Shown here: positions 16,843-25,829 of the stretch, piece by piece
Position numbering within the stretch: the first letter of the stretch is position 1
Layout: each line of letters begins with the position of its first letter
Origin: Rhodothermales bacterium
Lineage (GTDB): Bacteria > Bacteroidota > Rhodothermia > Rhodothermales > UBA10348
Assembly: GCA_017643395.1 (NCBI GenBank)
Contig: JAEPNP010000006.1
Location: 62,001-126,000, forward strand
Direction: 5' to 3'
Length of the DNA stretch: 64,000 nt
Position numbers and translations under genes: made by a program
The notes under the pieces: generated by a model
The model's database searches: none
Told to the model about the DNA's origin: nothing
The model's input: only the letters and a program-made list of their open reading frames with translations

Positions 16843-17404
16843 CGGAGAGGCCTACTAGTTGGCGCAGCAGTTCCACATTTTGTGCCTGGATGAACGGCAG
16901 GATGGTCTTGGACAGTCCTTCGAACACCTCCATCAGGCGCATCAGATTGTCGAGGCGCTCGCAAAAATGTCGCTCGGCCGGAGACAGATCATCCGGACAG
17001 GGCCCGCTCTCCTGCCCCGTCAACAACTCCCGACACTCCTGAAGCTGTTGCATAACGGGCTGGATCTCCCTGCGCTCGCGCTCGCGGATAATCTGCAGGG
17101 TGATTTCCCACACGTCTTTCTCGGCAATGAAGAAGTCCTTGCGGGATCCTGGAAGGTGCGTTTTGCGCACCAGATTCCAGTTCATCAGCGAGCGCAGATT
17201 CATGTTGGCGTTGCCGCGTGAGATCTGCAACCGCTCCATGATGTGATCGGTGTCGACCGGCTCCTCCTGCGCATACAGGAAGGCGTGGATCTGAGCCATG
17301 GTTCGGTTGATGCCCCAGTTGGAAGCCATTTCACCCCAGAACAGGATGAACTTGTTGAGGGCTTCGCCGTGTCGGGTATCCGTGTCGGACGGGGTTTGCG
17401 CCAT
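16820..17404 (-). CDS. GbsR/MarR-type transcriptional regulator
   Basis: 194 residues from the ATG at 17404 (MAQTPSDTDTRHGEALNKFI). The segment WGINRTMAQIHAFLYAQEEP followed by DHIMERLQISRGNANMNLRS is the winged helix-turn-helix of the GbsR subfamily, and KTHLPGSRKDFFIAEKDVWE gives the wing. The C-terminal half is predicted to be helical (IIRERERREIQPVMQQLQ) and to dimerise. GbsR proteins repress osmoprotectant or envelope genes; the target here cannot be inferred. It faces the SAM hydrolase gene across a 137-bp divergent spacer that may hold its own operator. The yraN start overlaps its 3' end. Confidence 0.9.
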   Translation of the reverse strand: MAQTPSDTDTRHGEALNKFILFWGEMASNWGINRTMAQIHAFLYAQEEPVDTDHIMERLQISRGNANMNLRSLMNWNLVRKTHLPGSRKDFFIAEKDVWEITLQIIRERERREIQPVMQQLQECRELLTGQESGPCPDDLSPAERHFCERLDNLMRLMEVFEGLSKTILPFIQAQNVELLRQLVGLSDEQDQSR

Positions 17405-17541
17405 GCGTTGCAGACGATACGGCCGGTTCCCGGTTCCAGAATGTGCGATGCGCGGACAGCCGGCGAACACGGTTCATGCAGCACCCGAAGCCCTGATCTT
17501 TGCTAACTTCCGCGCTGCTTTCCCGCGCCTCGCTCATCGGC

Positions 17542-18345
17542 ATGCCCGCTCCCAACGGCATCCTCACGCTGCTCACCGACTTTGGTACCCGCGACGCATA
17601 CGTCGCGGCGATGAAGGGCGTGGTCCTGTCTGTTGCCCCGGAGGTGCGGATCGTGGATATCACCCACGACATCCCGCCTCAGGATGTGATGCAGGGGGCG
17701 TTTGTGCTGCGCGACTCTGCTGCACACTTTCCGCCGGGCACCGTACATGTGTCCGTCGTCGACCCGGGCGTCGGTTCTGCCCGCAAGGCCGTGGCAGTCG
17801 GTAAGGCCGGGCAGTACTTCGTGGGTCCCGACAATGGTCTCTTTTCCCTGGTATTGCAGGCCCGGCCGGATGAAGCAGTGGTGCTCGACAACCCCGACTT
17901 CTGGCGTGTACCAGACCCGAGCTCCACGTTCCACGGCCGAGATGTCTTTGCACCGGCCGCGGCCCATCTTGCGGCGGGAATCCCCTTGTCCGAATTGGGA
18001 TCGCCGCTAAGCCAATTGACCCCCCTGCATTGGGCCTTGCCAATTCACGACGAGCAGGGAATTCGGGGCTGGGTGGTCCACGTGGACCGATTCGGGAACT
18101 GCGTCACGAACATCACCCGCGAGGAGTTCATCGGCGGCCGATCCAAGCGGCGCTTCAAGTGCTATGCCGGCACCGTCATCCTGGATGACGTGCAGCCGAC
18201 TTACGCCGCCGTTTCAGGGGGCGACCCACTCCTGCTTTTCAATAGCACTGACCTGCTCGAAATTGCGGTTTCCCGCGGAAACGCTGCCGAACTGTACGGA
18301 CTGCGCACCGGGTCACCCATCAATGTAGTCTTCCTGGATGGCTAA
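17542..18345 (+). CDS. S-adenosyl-L-methionine hydrolase (adenosine-forming), DUF62 family
   Basis: 267 residues from the ATG at 17542 (MPAPNGILTLLTDFGTRDAY). Family markers are the LTDFG start with DAYV, ITHDIPPQDV, VHVSVVDPGVGSARK, VGPDNGLFS and TFHGRDVFAPAAAHLA. In the C-terminal barrel, VDRFGNCVTNI is typical. Characterised DUF62 enzymes use water to cleave SAM to adenosine and methionine; relatives perform halogenation but carry an extra loop, which I do not see. The 3' end overlaps the next gene by 8 bp, so the two are probably co-expressed. No halide or SAM-metabolism gene is adjacent. Confidence 0.93.
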   Translation: MPAPNGILTLLTDFGTRDAYVAAMKGVVLSVAPEVRIVDITHDIPPQDVMQGAFVLRDSAAHFPPGTVHVSVVDPGVGSARKAVAVGKAGQYFVGPDNGLFSLVLQARPDEAVVLDNPDFWRVPDPSSTFHGRDVFAPAAAHLAAGIPLSELGSPLSQLTPLHWALPIHDEQGIRGWVVHVDRFGNCVTNITREEFIGGRSKRRFKCYAGTVILDDVQPTYAAVSGGDPLLLFNSTDLLEIAVSRGNAAELYGLRTGSPINVVFLDG

Positions 18346-19669
18346 GAACGACGCCACGACACGCGTGCCCCACCTGGCGGAGGCGTTCGCCCTCGCACAG
18401 GTCATGACCAACAGTCTGGAGGCGGCCGAATCGCTGGTTGTGGAGGCCTACCGATCGGCCGGAGCGGCTAACCGGTTTGCACTGCTGGGCGCGATGGTTA
18501 CGGCCTCTGGAATGGCCTTTGACGACATCGAACCAGTGCCCCTCGGGGCCGTCGCGACGCCTCCCTCCGGGCCGGCGGCCGCGCCGGCCGACGCCGCGAC
18601 AAGCTCACCCTCCGACGCCGCGACTAGCTCACCCTCCGAGACCGCGACTGGTGCGCCGCCCGACGCCGCGACAAGCTCGCTCTCCGCGACCGCGTCAACC
18701 TCACCCCCCGACGCACCGGTCACCGCATCTCCCCATTCCGATCCATCACAGCCGCAAAGCGACCTCGAACCCGCATCGCTCGTCTCGGCACGCATCAACC
18801 GGGAGCTGCTGCGTGACCGGCTCGCCCGCGCGTATGCGGCCATGGACCAGCGTGACCGCACCGTGACCTTTCTGGCAACCCGTGGCATGCGCGCACCGGA
18901 CGACCTTGGCACCGTTCTGGGCATTCCGGCCCCGAGAGCCGCGCTGTTCCTGGGTGAAGCGGCATCCAGGCTCGCCGCACAGGAGGTCTGCACGGCGGAA
19001 GTTGCCCTGGATGCGCTGGATCTGGACAGATTTCTCGAGCGGCCGGGATCCGAACTGATCCGCAAGACGGCCGGCGCGCTCATGCGTCCCGCGACACGTC
19101 GCAAGCGTCCTCTCCGCACCCGCGTTCCGGCCGTGCTCTCCCTGCTCGCCATCGGCGCGCTGACCGCGGTCGCTGTGACCCAACTCTTCCCGCGACAGGA
19201 AGTCGTCCAGATTCCCCCTCCCGCGGATGCGCTGGAGCGGGCCGCCCAGATTGTGCCCTTCACCGAGGTCGAGCTGGAAACCCGAAGCCGAGAGCAGGCC
19301 GCAGACTGGTTTGACGGTCGTGTGGACTGGGATTTCGCAGTACCCAACATCGTCGGCACGGGCCTGACTGGGGTCGCGTTCCCGGAGATCGCCACGGGTG
19401 TGCGCATCCCGGTCTTCTTCTTCGGGCCGTCCGGGGATCAGCGCGACATCACCATCGGGGTGCTGAACTACGCCATGCTTGGAGCCCGGGCAGACCGCAT
19501 AACGCTTGATCGGGCCACGCTCGACAACCTTGCAACCGGCGGAGCCCCGCGCATGCGGACGTTCGAAGGCCGAACCGCGGTGGCGCTGCGGCACCGGGAC
19601 GACATCTTCCTGGTGGTATCCCGCCAGACGGACGTGGCGCTGCCCGGCCGCGTCTCCTTTCCGGACTGA
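18338..19669 (+). CDS. Membrane protein: ECF-sigma-like N-terminus, repeat linker, TM helix, anti-sigma-like C-terminus
   Basis: 443 residues, starting 8 bp inside the SAM hydrolase gene. Residues 12-42 (LAEAFALAQVMTNSLEAAES and onward, ending EAYRSAG) align by eye with ECF sigma region 2. Residues 85-132 are a Ser/Thr/Ala/Pro linker built on six 24-bp repeats. Residues about 150-215 (LLRDRLARAYAAMDQRDRTV ... LGTVLGIPAPRAALFLGEAA) align with region 4, including a helix-turn-helix-like LGIPAPRA. Then RKRPLRTR leads into one TM segment (VPAVLSLLAIGALTAVAVT). The extracytoplasmic tail (AADWFDGRVDWDFAVPNIVG ... GRTAVALRHRDDIFLVVSRQ) resembles the C-terminal sensor region of membrane anti-sigma factors. 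The similarities are mine and are weak at sequence level; the sigma part is likely degenerate. No separate sigma or anti-sigma gene is adjacent. Confidence 0.7.
   Translation: MAKNDATTRVPHLAEAFALAQVMTNSLEAAESLVVEAYRSAGAANRFALLGAMVTASGMAFDDIEPVPLGAVATPPSGPAAAPADAATSSPSDAATSSPSETATGAPPDAATSSLSATASTSPPDAPVTASPHSDPSQPQSDLEPASLVSARINRELLRDRLARAYAAMDQRDRTVTFLATRGMRAPDDLGTVLGIPAPRAALFLGEAASRLAAQEVCTAEVALDALDLDRFLERPGSELIRKTAGALMRPATRRKRPLRTRVPAVLSLLAIGALTAVAVTQLFPRQEVVQIPPPADALERAAQIVPFTEVELETRSREQAADWFDGRVDWDFAVPNIVGTGLTGVAFPEIATGVRIPVFFFGPSGDQRDITIGVLNYAMLGARADRITLDRATLDNLATGGAPRMRTFEGRTAVALRHRDDIFLVVSRQTDVALPGRVSFPD
18590..18733 (+). repeat. 24-bp in-frame minisatellite (six copies) coding for a Ser/Thr/Ala/Pro linker
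   Basis: Six consecutive 24-bp units beginning at 18590, 18614, 18638, 18662, 18686 and 18710, in frame with the host gene. The first two encode DAATSSPS; later units are divergent (ETATGAPP, DAATSSLS, ATASTSPP, DAPVTASP). The unit is a multiple of three, so gain or loss changes linker length without a frameshift. Confidence 0.9.
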
Positions 19670-19675
19670 CTCAGG

Positions 19676-21058
19676 TCAGGCCGCGGGGATCTCAATCCGG
19701 AAGGTCGAGCCCTCTCCGGGTTTCGAGGCGACGAGCGTAAGCGTGCCGCCGTGGTAATCCTCGACAATGCGCTTTGCCAGGCTCAGTCCGAGCCCCCAAC
19801 CCCGCTTCTTGGTACTGTATCCTGGCTTGAAGACATGGTTGGCGTCCCGCCGATCGATGCCCTTGCCGGTGTCGGCCACATCCACGCGTATGCGATCCTC
19901 AAAGCGCCTGCCCCGAACCTGAATCGCGCCTTTATCGCCCTCAATGGCATCCATGGCGTTCTTGATCAGGTTCTCGATCACCCACTCAAACAACTCGGGA
20001 TTCAGGCTCGCGCGCAGCCCCCGATCAAGATCCGTCGTGAGCTGAATGGCCCGACCTCGAGTCGGGAGTCGGTGGCGCATGTACCCTACAATATTCTCGA
20101 CGACGGGGTCGACAGGCTGCACCTCCAGCTTCGGCAGTGAACCGATGTCGGAGAAGCGTGCCGTCACACGCTCCAGGCGGGCGATGTCCTTTTCAATCTC
20201 TCCAAACGCGGTCTGCTCCTGCTCCCGCCCGACGTCCGGCATGCGCAGAACTTCGAGCCAGCCCATGAGACTGGAGATGGGGGTGCCCAACTGATGCGCA
20301 GCCTCCTTGGCCATCCCCACCCAGAGGCTGGACTGCTCACTACGTCGCACGTAGGAAAAACTGAGGTACCCTACCAGCACGAACAACGCCACAAAGAGCA
20401 ACTGGACGAAGGGAAAACGCCTCAGATCTCGAACCAGCGCACTCTCCCCGTACAGCATGTACTGCACCCACTGGATGGTCTCCCCGGTGGGGGTCCCGTA
20501 GCTCAAGTCGATGCGAATGGGATCATGCTGCGCCATCATGTCCCGTTGCAAGCGAGCCAGGACCGTTGCTGCTCGCGCCGAGTCCGGTGGCGCCATGGCG
20601 GTCAGGCTCGCGCCCTCGATCGGCACGTTGCGCCAACCGATGGCGCTGCCGTCCGTGGAGTCCACGAGGATGTGTGGAATCCCGAAGTCGGGCTCCATGA
20701 AGGCCTCCAGGATGAACGTCAGGTCGTTCACGGGAGGCATACCCTGAGACCATACGACGGCCCGGCGAAGTGTCTCTCGCTGCGTCCTGCTGAGCGGCTG
20801 CCCCGCGGCGTCCATCATTTCGCCCGTTGCCAGCAGACGATTCAGGTCCCGCAGTTCCTGCTCATACGGGTTGATGCCCTGCGCTGCAGCGCGTGGTACC
20901 TGCGCAAGGGCCATCGCCCACAGCTCGATGATGGATTGCTCCCTTTCGCGAAGCTGCTCAGCCAGCGAATTGGTGTACCACAGCGACGCCACCGCAATGG
21001 CGACCGCAAATACGATCAACCCCAGTTTGAGGTTGACCGACATTCTGTATGCCTTCAT
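19676..21058 (-). CDS. Sensor histidine kinase (orphan)
   Basis: 460 residues. Two TM segments (about residues 12-28 and 216-236) enclose a periplasmic sensor domain of about 185 residues with no recognised fold. The H-box is GMAKEAAHQLGTPISSLMGW with phospho-acceptor His near residue 255. The N box ELFEWVIENLIKNAMDAIEG and the G boxes DVADTGKGIDRRD and STKKRGWGLGLSLAKRI complete the ATPase domain. I see no HAMP domain between TM2 and the H-box, only a short connector. No response regulator is adjacent. Downstream the convergent sigma-like gene ends 6 bp away; upstream is purA with a 46-bp gap. Confidence 0.93.
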   Translation of the reverse strand: MKAYRMSVNLKLGLIVFAVAIAVASLWYTNSLAEQLREREQSIIELWAMALAQVPRAAAQGINPYEQELRDLNRLLATGEMMDAAGQPLSRTQRETLRRAVVWSQGMPPVNDLTFILEAFMEPDFGIPHILVDSTDGSAIGWRNVPIEGASLTAMAPPDSARAATVLARLQRDMMAQHDPIRIDLSYGTPTGETIQWVQYMLYGESALVRDLRRFPFVQLLFVALFVLVGYLSFSYVRRSEQSSLWVGMAKEAAHQLGTPISSLMGWLEVLRMPDVGREQEQTAFGEIEKDIARLERVTARFSDIGSLPKLEVQPVDPVVENIVGYMRHRLPTRGRAIQLTTDLDRGLRASLNPELFEWVIENLIKNAMDAIEGDKGAIQVRGRRFEDRIRVDVADTGKGIDRRDANHVFKPGYSTKKRGWGLGLSLAKRIVEDYHGGTLTLVASKPGEGSTFRIEIPAA

Positions 21059-21104
21059 GCAATTGGTCCGTTCGGAGGCTGGCGCCTCCTGTTCGGTAGC
21101 AACG

Positions 21105-22397
21105 TCAGGCGGTGACTCCGTCTATGGCGATGGTCTGGGAGCGCTTGGGTCCGGTCGAGACGTACGAAATGGGCACGTTCAGGTTTTCGGACACAAACTG
21201 GAGGTAGGACCGCGCCGTGTCGGGCAGGTCATCGTACGAAGCGACCTCCGTGATGTCTTCCTGCCACCCAGGCAACTCCTGGTATTCGGGCGATGCGTTC
21301 TGAAGCCCTTCGAGATGGCTCGGGAATCGCGTGTTGACCTTGCCGTCTCCCTGCCGGTAGCGCGTGGCAACCTTTAGCGCGTCAATTCCGGAAAGCACAT
21401 CGAGCTTTGTGATCGCCAACTCGGTGAAGCCGTTGATGCGCGATGTGTAGTTGAGCGCAACGAGGTCCAGCCACCCACACCGCCTGGGGCGGCCGGTAGT
21501 GGCCCCGAACTCGTGGCCGTTCTTGCGAAGCAATTCTCCGGTCGCGTCTTCAAGCTCTGTCGGGAAGGGGCCGTTTCCGACGCGCGTGGTGTACGCCTTC
21601 ACGATGGCGATGACGCGGTTCACTTCGGTCGGCGGAATGCCCAGACCGGTGCACGCCCCTCCCGCAGTCGGATGACTGGACGTCACGAACGGGTACGTCC
21701 CGTGATCCACGTCGAGCAGCGAGCCCTGCGCCCCTTCAGCGAGCACGTGTTTGCCGGCAGCAAGTCCATCGCCCAGGAGTTGGGTGGTATCCGTGACAAA
21801 GGGGTCGATGAGCTGGTCAAACTCGACGTACTCCTCGATGATGGCCTCGACGTCCAGCTCTTCCTCCTTGTACACCTCGCGAAGGATGGCATTCTTCTCC
21901 TGGATGGCCGTGGTCAGCTTGCGACGCAGCACGTCCCGGTCAAGCAGATCAACGACCCGAATGCCCGTCCGGGCGAACTTGTCTACGTAGGCCGGTCCGA
22001 TGCCACGGCCAGTCGTGCCGATGGCACCCGCATCACGAGCCCGCTCACGCACCTGCTCGATGCGCTTGTGGTACGGCATGATCAGGTGGGCATTGTGGGA
22101 GATGAACAGACGACCCTCCACGCGAATGCCCAGCTGACGGATCATGCGAATCTCGTCCATGACGGCCACGGGGTCGATCACCACGCCGTTGCCGATGACG
22201 CACTGCACGCCGTCATGGAAGATGCCGCTCGGCACCAGGTGGAGCACGTGCGTCTCATCACCGATGCAGATCGTGTGGCCGGCGTTGGCCCCACCCTGGT
22301 AGCGCGCTACGATGTCTACTTCCGCGGAAAGCAGGTCGACGAGCTTTCCTTTGCCCTCGTCACCCCACTGGCTTCCGATTACAACCGTTACCGGCAT
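21105..22397 (-). CDS. purA: Adenylosuccinate synthase
   Basis: 430 residues, full length. It joins IMP and aspartate using GTP to make adenylosuccinate in AMP synthesis. The N-terminal P-loop VIGSQWGDEGKGKLVDLLS supplies the catalytic Asp and Lys; NAGHTI, SGIFHDGVQCVIGNGVVIDP, GTTGRGIGPAYVDK, LAEGAQGSLLDVDHGTYPFV and RPRRCGWLDLVALNY are all conserved, as is the C-terminal STGPKRSQTI. A strong hairpin (22476-22505) separates it from the STAS gene upstream on the same strand, so it may have its own promoter in the 135-bp gap. The histidine kinase follows 46 bp downstream. Confidence 0.98.
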   Translation of the reverse strand: MPVTVVIGSQWGDEGKGKLVDLLSAEVDIVARYQGGANAGHTICIGDETHVLHLVPSGIFHDGVQCVIGNGVVIDPVAVMDEIRMIRQLGIRVEGRLFISHNAHLIMPYHKRIEQVRERARDAGAIGTTGRGIGPAYVDKFARTGIRVVDLLDRDVLRRKLTTAIQEKNAILREVYKEEELDVEAIIEEYVEFDQLIDPFVTDTTQLLGDGLAAGKHVLAEGAQGSLLDVDHGTYPFVTSSHPTAGGACTGLGIPPTEVNRVIAIVKAYTTRVGNGPFPTELEDATGELLRKNGHEFGATTGRPRRCGWLDLVALNYTSRINGFTELAITKLDVLSGIDALKVATRYRQGDGKVNTRFPSHLEGLQNASPEYQELPGWQEDITEVASYDDLPDTARSYLQFVSENLNVPISYVSTGPKRSQTIAIDGVTA

Positions 22398-22475
22398 GCT
22401 GCTGACTCTTTTTTGGCGATGGCCGCCTTCCCAACGATTCCCGGCGGGCCGGGGTCCGTACCCCCTTTACACAGG

Positions 22476-22505
22476 AAAGGCGGCGGGTTGGTGCCCGCCG
22501 CCTTT
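22476..22505 (-). terminator. Hairpin terminator after the STAS gene
   Basis: A perfect 12-bp stem (AAAGGCGGCGGG pairing with CCCGCCGCCTTT) with a 6-nt loop lies between the stop of the STAS gene and the start of purA, both on the minus strand. The arms end in a short A/T run, but no long U tract follows. It should end or attenuate the secD-secF-STAS transcript before purA. Confidence 0.75.
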
Positions 22506-22532
22506 CGAAGAACTGGTCCTTTTCTGAGGCGC

Positions 22533-22877
22533 CTACTCTTCCGAATAGCTCTCGACGGCCGCGTCCACGGAATCAAAGTGCTTGAACACCGTGATCAGCT
22601 TGGTAATGACGAGCAGCGACTGGATGCGATCAGCCACATTGGCCAACCTCAGGTCTCCGCCCGCATTACGCATGGTGGTCATGGCACTGATGAGCATTCC
22701 CAGACCACTGGAGTTCATGAACTTGACTTTGCCCAGGTCGGCAACCACGTTGGTCTTGCCAGCCTCTTTGAGCTCGTGCAGGGCATCGTGGAGTTTGGAC
22801 CCGTCAGGTCCGCCCATGACGTTCCCTTTGAGGGTGATGACGACGCAGTTATACCGTTCGTCGACGTTGTAATTCAT
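22533..22877 (-). CDS. STAS-domain protein (anti-sigma factor antagonist-like)
   Basis: 114 residues, one STAS domain. It begins MNYNVDERYNCVVITLKGNV, and the phospho-acceptor loop region is DLGKVKFMNSSGLGMLISAM, where the Ser in NSSGLG is the usual kinase target. The family binds anti-sigma kinases of the SpoIIAB/RsbW type and, when dephosphorylated, frees a sigma factor. No RsbW-like kinase or phosphatase gene is in this window. It lies 38 bp downstream of secF, and the hairpin at 22476-22505 probably ends the transcript after it. Confidence 0.92.
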   Translation of the reverse strand: MNYNVDERYNCVVITLKGNVMGGPDGSKLHDALHELKEAGKTNVVADLGKVKFMNSSGLGMLISAMTTMRNAGGDLRLANVADRIQSLLVITKLITVFKHFDSVDAAVESYSEE

Positions 22878-22915
22878 GCCGGTGTCTGAGGTGGGTGTAG
22901 GCGCTCCTGGTACGA

Positions 22916-23824
22916 TCAGCGGCCTGTATTACCGAGGCGATTCCGGAGTTCGACGACTACCGGGGAGGCCACGAAAATAGAGGAGTACGTACCGATCAGG
23001 ATGCCGATGATCAGCGCAAAAGCGAAGCCGCGGAGGACTTCGCCGCCGAATATAAAGAGGACCGCTACCACGAGCAATGTGGTTCCTGAGGTCACAATCG
23101 TGCGACTGAGCGTCTGATTGATCGATTTGTTGACCATCGAGGTGTAGGCCTCCGTCTTGAAGATCGCTGAGTACTCACGTATTCGGTCGAACACGACCAC
23201 CGTGTCGTTCAGCGAGTAACCGACAATCGTCAGGAAGGCTGCGATGATCGTCTGGTCGATCTGCAGCGAGAAGGGCAGGATGCCCTGCAGCGCCGAGAAC
23301 ACACCGAGTGTGATCGTCACGTCGTGGAACAGTGCAGCCACGGCGCCCAGCCCGAATCGCCATTCAAAGCGGATCAGGATGTAGACGAAGATGACGAGCA
23401 GCGAGCCCAGGATCGAATAAATCGCCCCCCGCTTGAGGTCCTCGGCAAACCGGGGCCCGACGATATCGGTCTTTACGATCACCGGATTCGAATCCGGATA
23501 GAGAGAGCTGAATCCGTCAACGATCTGATTCTGCACTGCCGTGATGCTCTCCGTCGGGAGAGTGCGGACAAGCAGGGCGTCGTCAAACGTCTTGACTTCG
23601 GGCTCAAAGCCGAGCACGCCGCCGAGTCCGACGCGGACCTCGGTCGCATCGAGCGGCGTGGCAGTTTCTACGACGAACTCCATACCGCCCTGGAAGTCGA
23701 TTCCGAGCTCGAGGCCCCGAATCGCGATGCTGGCGATACTTGCCACCAGCAGGATGCCGGAGAGGATATACCCCTTTGTCCGGCTGTCTACGAACTTGTA
23801 GTTCGCGTTTTCAAATATGCGCAT
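22916..23824 (-). CDS. secF: Protein translocase subunit SecF
   Basis: 302 residues with six predicted TM segments. Family features are GLELGIDFQGGMEFVVETAT, the periplasmic loop ending VGPRFAEDLKRGAIYSILG, the VALFHDVTITLGVFS motif, and NDTVVVFDRIREYS, in which the conserved Asp/Arg-rich loop lies. SecDF uses the proton gradient to pull preproteins out on the periplasmic side. It follows secD by 40 bp as a separate gene (not fused). Confidence 0.97.
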   Translation of the reverse strand: MRIFENANYKFVDSRTKGYILSGILLVASIASIAIRGLELGIDFQGGMEFVVETATPLDATEVRVGLGGVLGFEPEVKTFDDALLVRTLPTESITAVQNQIVDGFSSLYPDSNPVIVKTDIVGPRFAEDLKRGAIYSILGSLLVIFVYILIRFEWRFGLGAVAALFHDVTITLGVFSALQGILPFSLQIDQTIIAAFLTIVGYSLNDTVVVFDRIREYSAIFKTEAYTSMVNKSINQTLSRTIVTSGTTLLVVAVLFIFGGEVLRGFAFALIIGILIGTYSSIFVASPVVVELRNRLGNTGR

Positions 23825-23864
23825 GACAGTCTATGTGTCTTGGTGAGGTTGGAACGGTGCCCGA

Positions 23865-25721
23865 TCAGCCGTAGCTGACGGTCATGCGCCGCTCAATCAC
23901 CATGTAGTCGAAGAGGATGCGGGTGAAGACGATGGCCGTGAACATGGATGACAGAATGCCCGCCATCAGTGTCACCGCAAAACCCTGGATGGGGCCGATG
24001 CCGAACGAGTACAGAATCACGCCGACGAAGAACGTCGTGATGTTCGCATCGAAAATGGCCGAGAGCGCCTTCGAGTATCCGCCGGAAATGGAGGCCTTCA
24101 GCGTCCTGCCGGTGTTGCCCTCTTCCCGGATGCGATCAAAAATCAGCACGTTGGCATCGACCGCCATACCAATGGTCAGCACAATACCGGCGATGCCCGG
24201 CAGCGTCAGCGTGGCATTGAACCCGGCAAGGATGCCGAGCACGAAGATCATGTTCAACACCAGAGCCAGGTTGGCCACCATGCCGCCGGTCCGGTAGTAG
24301 AAGATCATGAACAGCGCCACGAGCACCAGGCCGAGAATGACCGAGTTCAGTCCGGCCCGGATCGAGGCCTGACCGAGGCTTGGACCCACACCGCGCTCAG
24401 CGATGATCTCGACCGGCGCAGGCAGAGCACCGGACTTGAGCACCGTGACGATGTCCTGCGCTTCCTCCCTGGAATCCAGACCGGAAATGTTGGAGCGGCC
24501 TCCCGTGATGCGCTGCTCCACGACCGGATAGGAATAGACCACGTTGTCCAGAACGATGGCCACATTGCGGCCGACGTTCGCCCCGGTAAGACGCGCCCAT
24601 GTGCGGGAGCCTTCGGAGTTCATCGTCATCGTGACTTCGGGCACGTTGGTGAACTGGTCGAAGTCCACACGGGCATCCGTAATGGTTTCGCCGCCCAACT
24701 CGACCTCCTGGCGCACGCCGAGCAGGTCGTAGACCTCAAAGCCTTCCTGGGTCGTGCCCATTGGTGCCGACGTGTACATAAGCCGCACGCCCTGAGGCAG
24801 GAAGTCCTGCACGCGGGGGTCGCTCAGGAGCACATTTACGGCGCTGGTGTCCTGCTCGGAGACACGGCCGAAGGTCACGCCCTGCCCAACCGGCTGCATC
24901 ACATCCAGCAGCGAGTTTGTGGGGCCGGCCGGGTCCTGCGCCAGCAGATCCTGCACGCCCAGTGTGGTGTCCGCTGCGGCATCTGCAGCGTCCGTGGAGT
25001 CCACCTCGGGCTCGTAGTACTGGATGATGTTCTGCAGCGCGCGGGTCAGCTCACCCTCATCCGACATGAGCCGGAACTCCAGGCGGGCCGTGCCGCGCAG
25101 CAGACCACGAATTCGCTCCGGGTCGTTGATGCCCGGCAACTCCACAATGATGCGCCGGGTGCCCTGCTTCTGGATGGCCGGTTCTGTCACGCCGTAGCGG
25201 TCCACGCGATCTCGGATGATCTCGATGGCGCGGTTGACCGCATCGGCCGCTTCCGTACGGAGGTAGTCGGCCACCTCCTGGTTCGTGGAACGACGCGTAA
25301 TGCCGGCTCCGTCATTCCGGAAATACCGGGAGAGTCTGGCTTCGGAATCGCGCGCCTCAAATTCCTGGACAAAGGCATCGATGACCGAAACGCCCTCGTC
25401 GTCAGCCCGCTGGCGGGCAACATCGAGAACCTGTTCGAACGCATCGTCCGTGTCCGTGGCCAGTTCCCGAATCAGCGCGTCGACACGGACCTCGAGCGTC
25501 ACGTGCATGCCGCCGAGCAGGTCCAGGCCCAGCTTGAGGGCCTTCTCCCGCACCGTGCGGATGCGCGAATAGTTTTCAGCGTCGTACTCCGCGAGGGCTT
25601 CCTCGGTGAGGGAGTCGCGCTCCTGGTTGATGAAGTAGTTCTGGAACGACGGGTACAGGTAGTAGCCCGACAGTGCCAGAAAGAAACCGATCAGAAAGAT
25701 CTTGAAACCGTTTCCCTGCAT
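23865..25721 (-). CDS. secD: Protein translocase subunit SecD
   Basis: 618 residues, start ATG at 25721 (MQGNGFKIFLIGFFLALSGY), slightly longer than the Escherichia coli protein. It has six TM segments and a large periplasmic region (P1) between TM1 and TM2 containing LGLDLLGGMHVTLEVRVD, DRVDRYGVTEPAIQKQGTRR, VELPGINDPERIRGLLRGTA and EFRLMSD. The C-terminal membrane domain carries AVDANVLIFDRIREEGNTGR, the SecD/RND-type charged loop. An acidic, Thr/Ala-rich insertion (DSTDAADAAADTTLGVQDLL) lies in P1. The 108-bp spacer upstream has two small GC hairpins and could hold the promoter. Confidence 0.97.
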   Translation of the reverse strand: MQGNGFKIFLIGFFLALSGYYLYPSFQNYFINQERDSLTEEALAEYDAENYSRIRTVREKALKLGLDLLGGMHVTLEVRVDALIRELATDTDDAFEQVLDVARQRADDEGVSVIDAFVQEFEARDSEARLSRYFRNDGAGITRRSTNQEVADYLRTEAADAVNRAIEIIRDRVDRYGVTEPAIQKQGTRRIIVELPGINDPERIRGLLRGTARLEFRLMSDEGELTRALQNIIQYYEPEVDSTDAADAAADTTLGVQDLLAQDPAGPTNSLLDVMQPVGQGVTFGRVSEQDTSAVNVLLSDPRVQDFLPQGVRLMYTSAPMGTTQEGFEVYDLLGVRQEVELGGETITDARVDFDQFTNVPEVTMTMNSEGSRTWARLTGANVGRNVAIVLDNVVYSYPVVEQRITGGRSNISGLDSREEAQDIVTVLKSGALPAPVEIIAERGVGPSLGQASIRAGLNSVILGLVLVALFMIFYYRTGGMVANLALVLNMIFVLGILAGFNATLTLPGIAGIVLTIGMAVDANVLIFDRIREEGNTGRTLKASISGGYSKALSAIFDANITTFFVGVILYSFGIGPIQGFAVTLMAGILSSMFTAIVFTRILFDYMVIERRMTVSYG

Positions 25722-25829
25722 GGATCTGGGTTATGCTGGGTGAATGCGTCATGGCCCGCCATCGGCGGGTCCTGGAGTGCGCCAGTGGCGCGAAAATGGC
25801 AGATGCCCGCGACTGCGGACAGGAATCCG

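Noticed and set aside
25722-25829. Strong terminator in the spacer before secD
   Set aside because: Two short GC hairpins are visible, but with no T run and stems of only about 5-6 bp.
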